A DNA stretch of 27,300 nucleotides from CAZGAH01 sp964523295. Its GTDB lineage: Bacteria; Desulfobacterota; Desulfovibrionia; Desulfovibrionales; Desulfovibrionaceae. Positions 25,891 through 27,300 of the stretch are shown here, in pieces. Made by a program: the position numbers and the translations under genes. Position 1 is the first letter of the stretch; each line of letters begins with the position of its first letter. Where the stretch lies: positions 1 through 27,300 of the forward strand of contig CAZGAH010000057.1 in NCBI GenBank assembly GCA_964523295.1, given 5' to 3'. A model generated the notes under the pieces. It was not told the DNA's origin. It worked only from the letters and a program-made list of their open reading frames with translations, and searched no databases.

Positions 25891-27231
25891 ATGAGCAAAG
25901 TCAAAATGCTACAAGAGGTCAGGCTGATGGAATTTGAAGAAATTTTAAAATTACGACAGGATGCCAACTTGAACTGTGAACAGGCAGCCAAACTTCTCGG
26001 AGCTTCGCTGTCAACCTTTTACCGAATGCGTAAACACTACGAAGTTGAAGGATTACAGGGGGTAATCGATAAACGATTAAATAAAATTTCTGAAACACGT
26101 GCCACTGCTGATGAAGTTATTGCTGTTACAAATCTTTTTAAAACAATATACTATGATTTTTGCGTAAAACATTTTCACGAAAAACTTGAAAAACACGGCA
26201 TATTTAGATCTTATACCTGGACAAAGAACATACTACAATCAACAGGACTTATAGAGCGCGCGAAAAGAAGGGGGACCCATAGACGAAAACGGCCAAGGAA
26301 GCCTATTGCAGGCATGATGTTACATCAGGATGGCTCTACTCATGAATGGGTATGTGGGAAGCAATGGGATTTAATTGTTACAATGGACGACGCAACAAGC
26401 GAAATATATTCGATTTTCTTTGTTGAAGAAGAAGGGACAATGAGTACTTTCCGAGCTTTGGCTGAAGTCATAGAGAGAAAAGGAATTTTCTGCTCATTAT
26501 ACACCGACCGTGGCTCTCATTACTGGAATACGGTAACATCCGGCGACAAAGTTGATAAGAACAACCTCACACAGGTAGGTCGCGCTCTTGCTCAACTTGG
26601 GATTGAACACATTGCCGCATATTCTCCCGAAGCTCGAGGCCGTAGCGAGCGAATGTTCGAGACATTACAAGGACGGTTGCCCCAGGAACTCCGCTTGCAT
26701 GGAATCACTGAGAAGGAGGCCGCCAATTGTTTCTTGCGCGATGTCTATTTGCCTGAACATAATAAACTTTTTTGCGTTCCTGCGGCAGAGGAAGGAAATG
26801 CATTTGTACTGATGATCATTGAACAATTGAATGATATCCTTTGTGTCCACCAGGAGCGTACTGTCGCGAAAGATAATACTGTTTCGTATAAGAATATTCA
26901 CCTCCAAATCCCTCAAGATAAGCATAGATTTCATTATGTAAAATGCAAAGTTATGGTTCATGAATATCCCAATGGATACTTAGGAGTTTTCCATGGACCA
27001 CGCTGCTTGGCGCATTACGACAGCAAGGGCAATTTAGCGGAAGTGGGATTGAAAAAAACCGCTTCGCGGTTGGGTTTTTCGCATTTGGCAGCTCCCAAAG
27101 AGGGGGCAAAAGACGAGGGCCGATTGGCTGAATCGGCCCCCTCTTCGGTCGCTGCACCGTCTCAGCGCTCGGGGTGCTCCCCAGCAGAGCCCTATCCTCC
27201 GGACGGTACCTATGGGATCGACGGAGCCTGA
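25891..27231 (+). CDS. ISNCY-like transposase (DDE, integrase core)
   Basis: Encodes 446 aa from the ATG at 25891, with GAGGAGG at 25877-25883 as a strong ribosome site. An N-terminal helix-turn-helix (CEQAAKLLGASLSTFYRMRKHY) binds DNA. The DDE catalytic core follows, with HQDGSTHEWVCG (first Asp), SLYTDRGSHYW (second Asp) and SPEARGRSERMFETLQ (Glu). The spacing and the GRxER signature match the ISNCY group that carries rve-type cores. The motifs are intact, so the enzyme looks active. The last 60 or so codons are GC-rich and low in complexity compared with the AT-rich body. They contain a terminator-like hairpin, so the functional C-terminus may be shorter. Confidence 0.9.
   Translation: MSKVKMLQEVRLMEFEEILKLRQDANLNCEQAAKLLGASLSTFYRMRKHYEVEGLQGVIDKRLNKISETRATADEVIAVTNLFKTIYYDFCVKHFHEKLEKHGIFRSYTWTKNILQSTGLIERAKRRGTHRRKRPRKPIAGMMLHQDGSTHEWVCGKQWDLIVTMDDATSEIYSIFFVEEEGTMSTFRALAEVIERKGIFCSLYTDRGSHYWNTVTSGDKVDKNNLTQVGRALAQLGIEHIAAYSPEARGRSERMFETLQGRLPQELRLHGITEKEAANCFLRDVYLPEHNKLFCVPAAEEGNAFVLMIIEQLNDILCVHQERTVAKDNTVSYKNIHLQIPQDKHRFHYVKCKVMVHEYPNGYLGVFHGPRCLAHYDSKGNLAEVGLKKTASRLGFSHLAAPKEGAKDEGRLAESAPSSVAAPSQRSGCSPAEPYPPDGTYGIDGA
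27057..27079 (+). terminator. Terminator-like hairpin inside the 3' end of the transposase gene
   Basis: AACCGC (27057-27062) pairs with GCGGTT (27066-27071) around TTC, preceded by an A-run and followed by GGG and five T. It looks like an intrinsic terminator but lies 150 bases before the transposase stop. Confidence 0.4.
27117..27139 (+). repeat. 9-bp inverted repeat near the transposase 3' end
   Basis: GGGCCGATT (27117-27125) and AATCGGCCC (27131-27139) around GGCTG. It may be a second hairpin limiting outward or inward transcription of the IS. Confidence 0.4.
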
Positions 27232-27256
27232 AAAATCTTAAGGGCAGAGGCAGGGC

Positions 27257-27289
27257 ATCGGTCAAGTCATGTGCTACCTAGATCGGTCA
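27257..27289 (-). repeat. Right terminal inverted repeat of the IS
   Basis: Inverted copy of 25828-25860, 28 of 33 positions identical, with TGACCGA at both ends as in the left copy. Confidence 0.75.
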
Positions 27290-27293
27290 GATA
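27290..27293. repeat. Target-site duplication, right copy (GATA)
   Basis: GATA immediately outside the right inverted repeat, matching 25824-25827. The remaining seven bases (27294-27300) would continue the interrupted nuclease gene. Confidence 0.6.
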
Positions 27294-27300
27294 CACGTGC

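Larger units (their letters stand above)
25828..27289 (+). mobile_element. ISNCY-like insertion sequence, 1462 bp
   Basis: Bounded by 33-bp imperfect terminal inverted repeats (28 of 33 identical) and flanked by GATA on both sides. It holds a single transposase gene. It is visibly more AT-rich than the surrounding chromosome over its first 1.1 kb, which argues for recent arrival from a different host background. It splits an Rpn-type nuclease gene. The family name is inferred from transposase motifs; the exact ends could be a few bases further out. Confidence 0.82.

Noticed and set aside
1..27300. CRISPR arrays and tRNA or rRNA genes
   Set aside because: No regularly spaced direct repeats, cloverleaf-like sequences or rRNA motifs were noticed on reading; subtle cases cannot be excluded by eye.

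Overview
The window reads as a piece of a GC-rich Gram-negative chromosome. The gene set is a multi-domain FAD/Fe-S lactate-type dehydrogenase, Tat-exported TRAP-type binding proteins beside a hybrid sensor kinase, glycogen synthase, and an LPS-type GT9 glycosyltransferase. It fits a deltaproteobacterial (Desulfovibrionales-like) genome best, but that placement is an inference from gene content. Two runs of ten N (8951-8960 and 14807-14816) show that it is a scaffold of joined contigs. The second gap sits next to a short fold-back chimera, which suggests amplified (single-cell-like) or otherwise chimeric input DNA.

Layout. 1-110: possible start of a gene leaving the window on the minus strand. 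115-1023 (-): GT9 heptosyltransferase-like gene, divergent from a NUDIX hydrolase (1129-1605, +), then glgA (1804-3264, +) with a strong hairpin behind it. 3379-11980 (-): one giant cyclic beta-glucan synthase gene (NdvB/Cgs type, about 2862 aa after repair), cut by the first gap, where the two sides rejoin in frame if they overlap by three bases. 12121-12613: mostly unexplained. 12614-16465 (-): FAD oxidase / 4Fe-4S / CCG-domain dehydrogenase carrying a 228-bp artefact that contains ABC-F ATPase sequence. 16679-17257 (-): stand-alone AMMECR1-domain protein.

17470-18553 is accessory DNA: a decayed TrbI/VirB10 conjugation-gene remnant followed by a HicA-HicB toxin-antitoxin pair. 18810-25095 (+) is a compact four-gene sensory cassette: a sugar-type periplasmic binding protein, two paralogous Tat-exported DctP-like binding proteins, and a 1018-aa hybrid histidine kinase. 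No transporter membrane subunits are present, so the binding proteins look like ligand receptors feeding the kinase rather than parts of an uptake system. This cassette is the best candidate here for a little-described system.

The right end (25185-27293) is an Rpn-family nuclease gene interrupted by an ISNCY-like insertion sequence. The element has 33-bp imperfect terminal inverted repeats and a 4-bp GATA target duplication. The nuclease reading frame resumes beyond the element once one GATA copy is removed.
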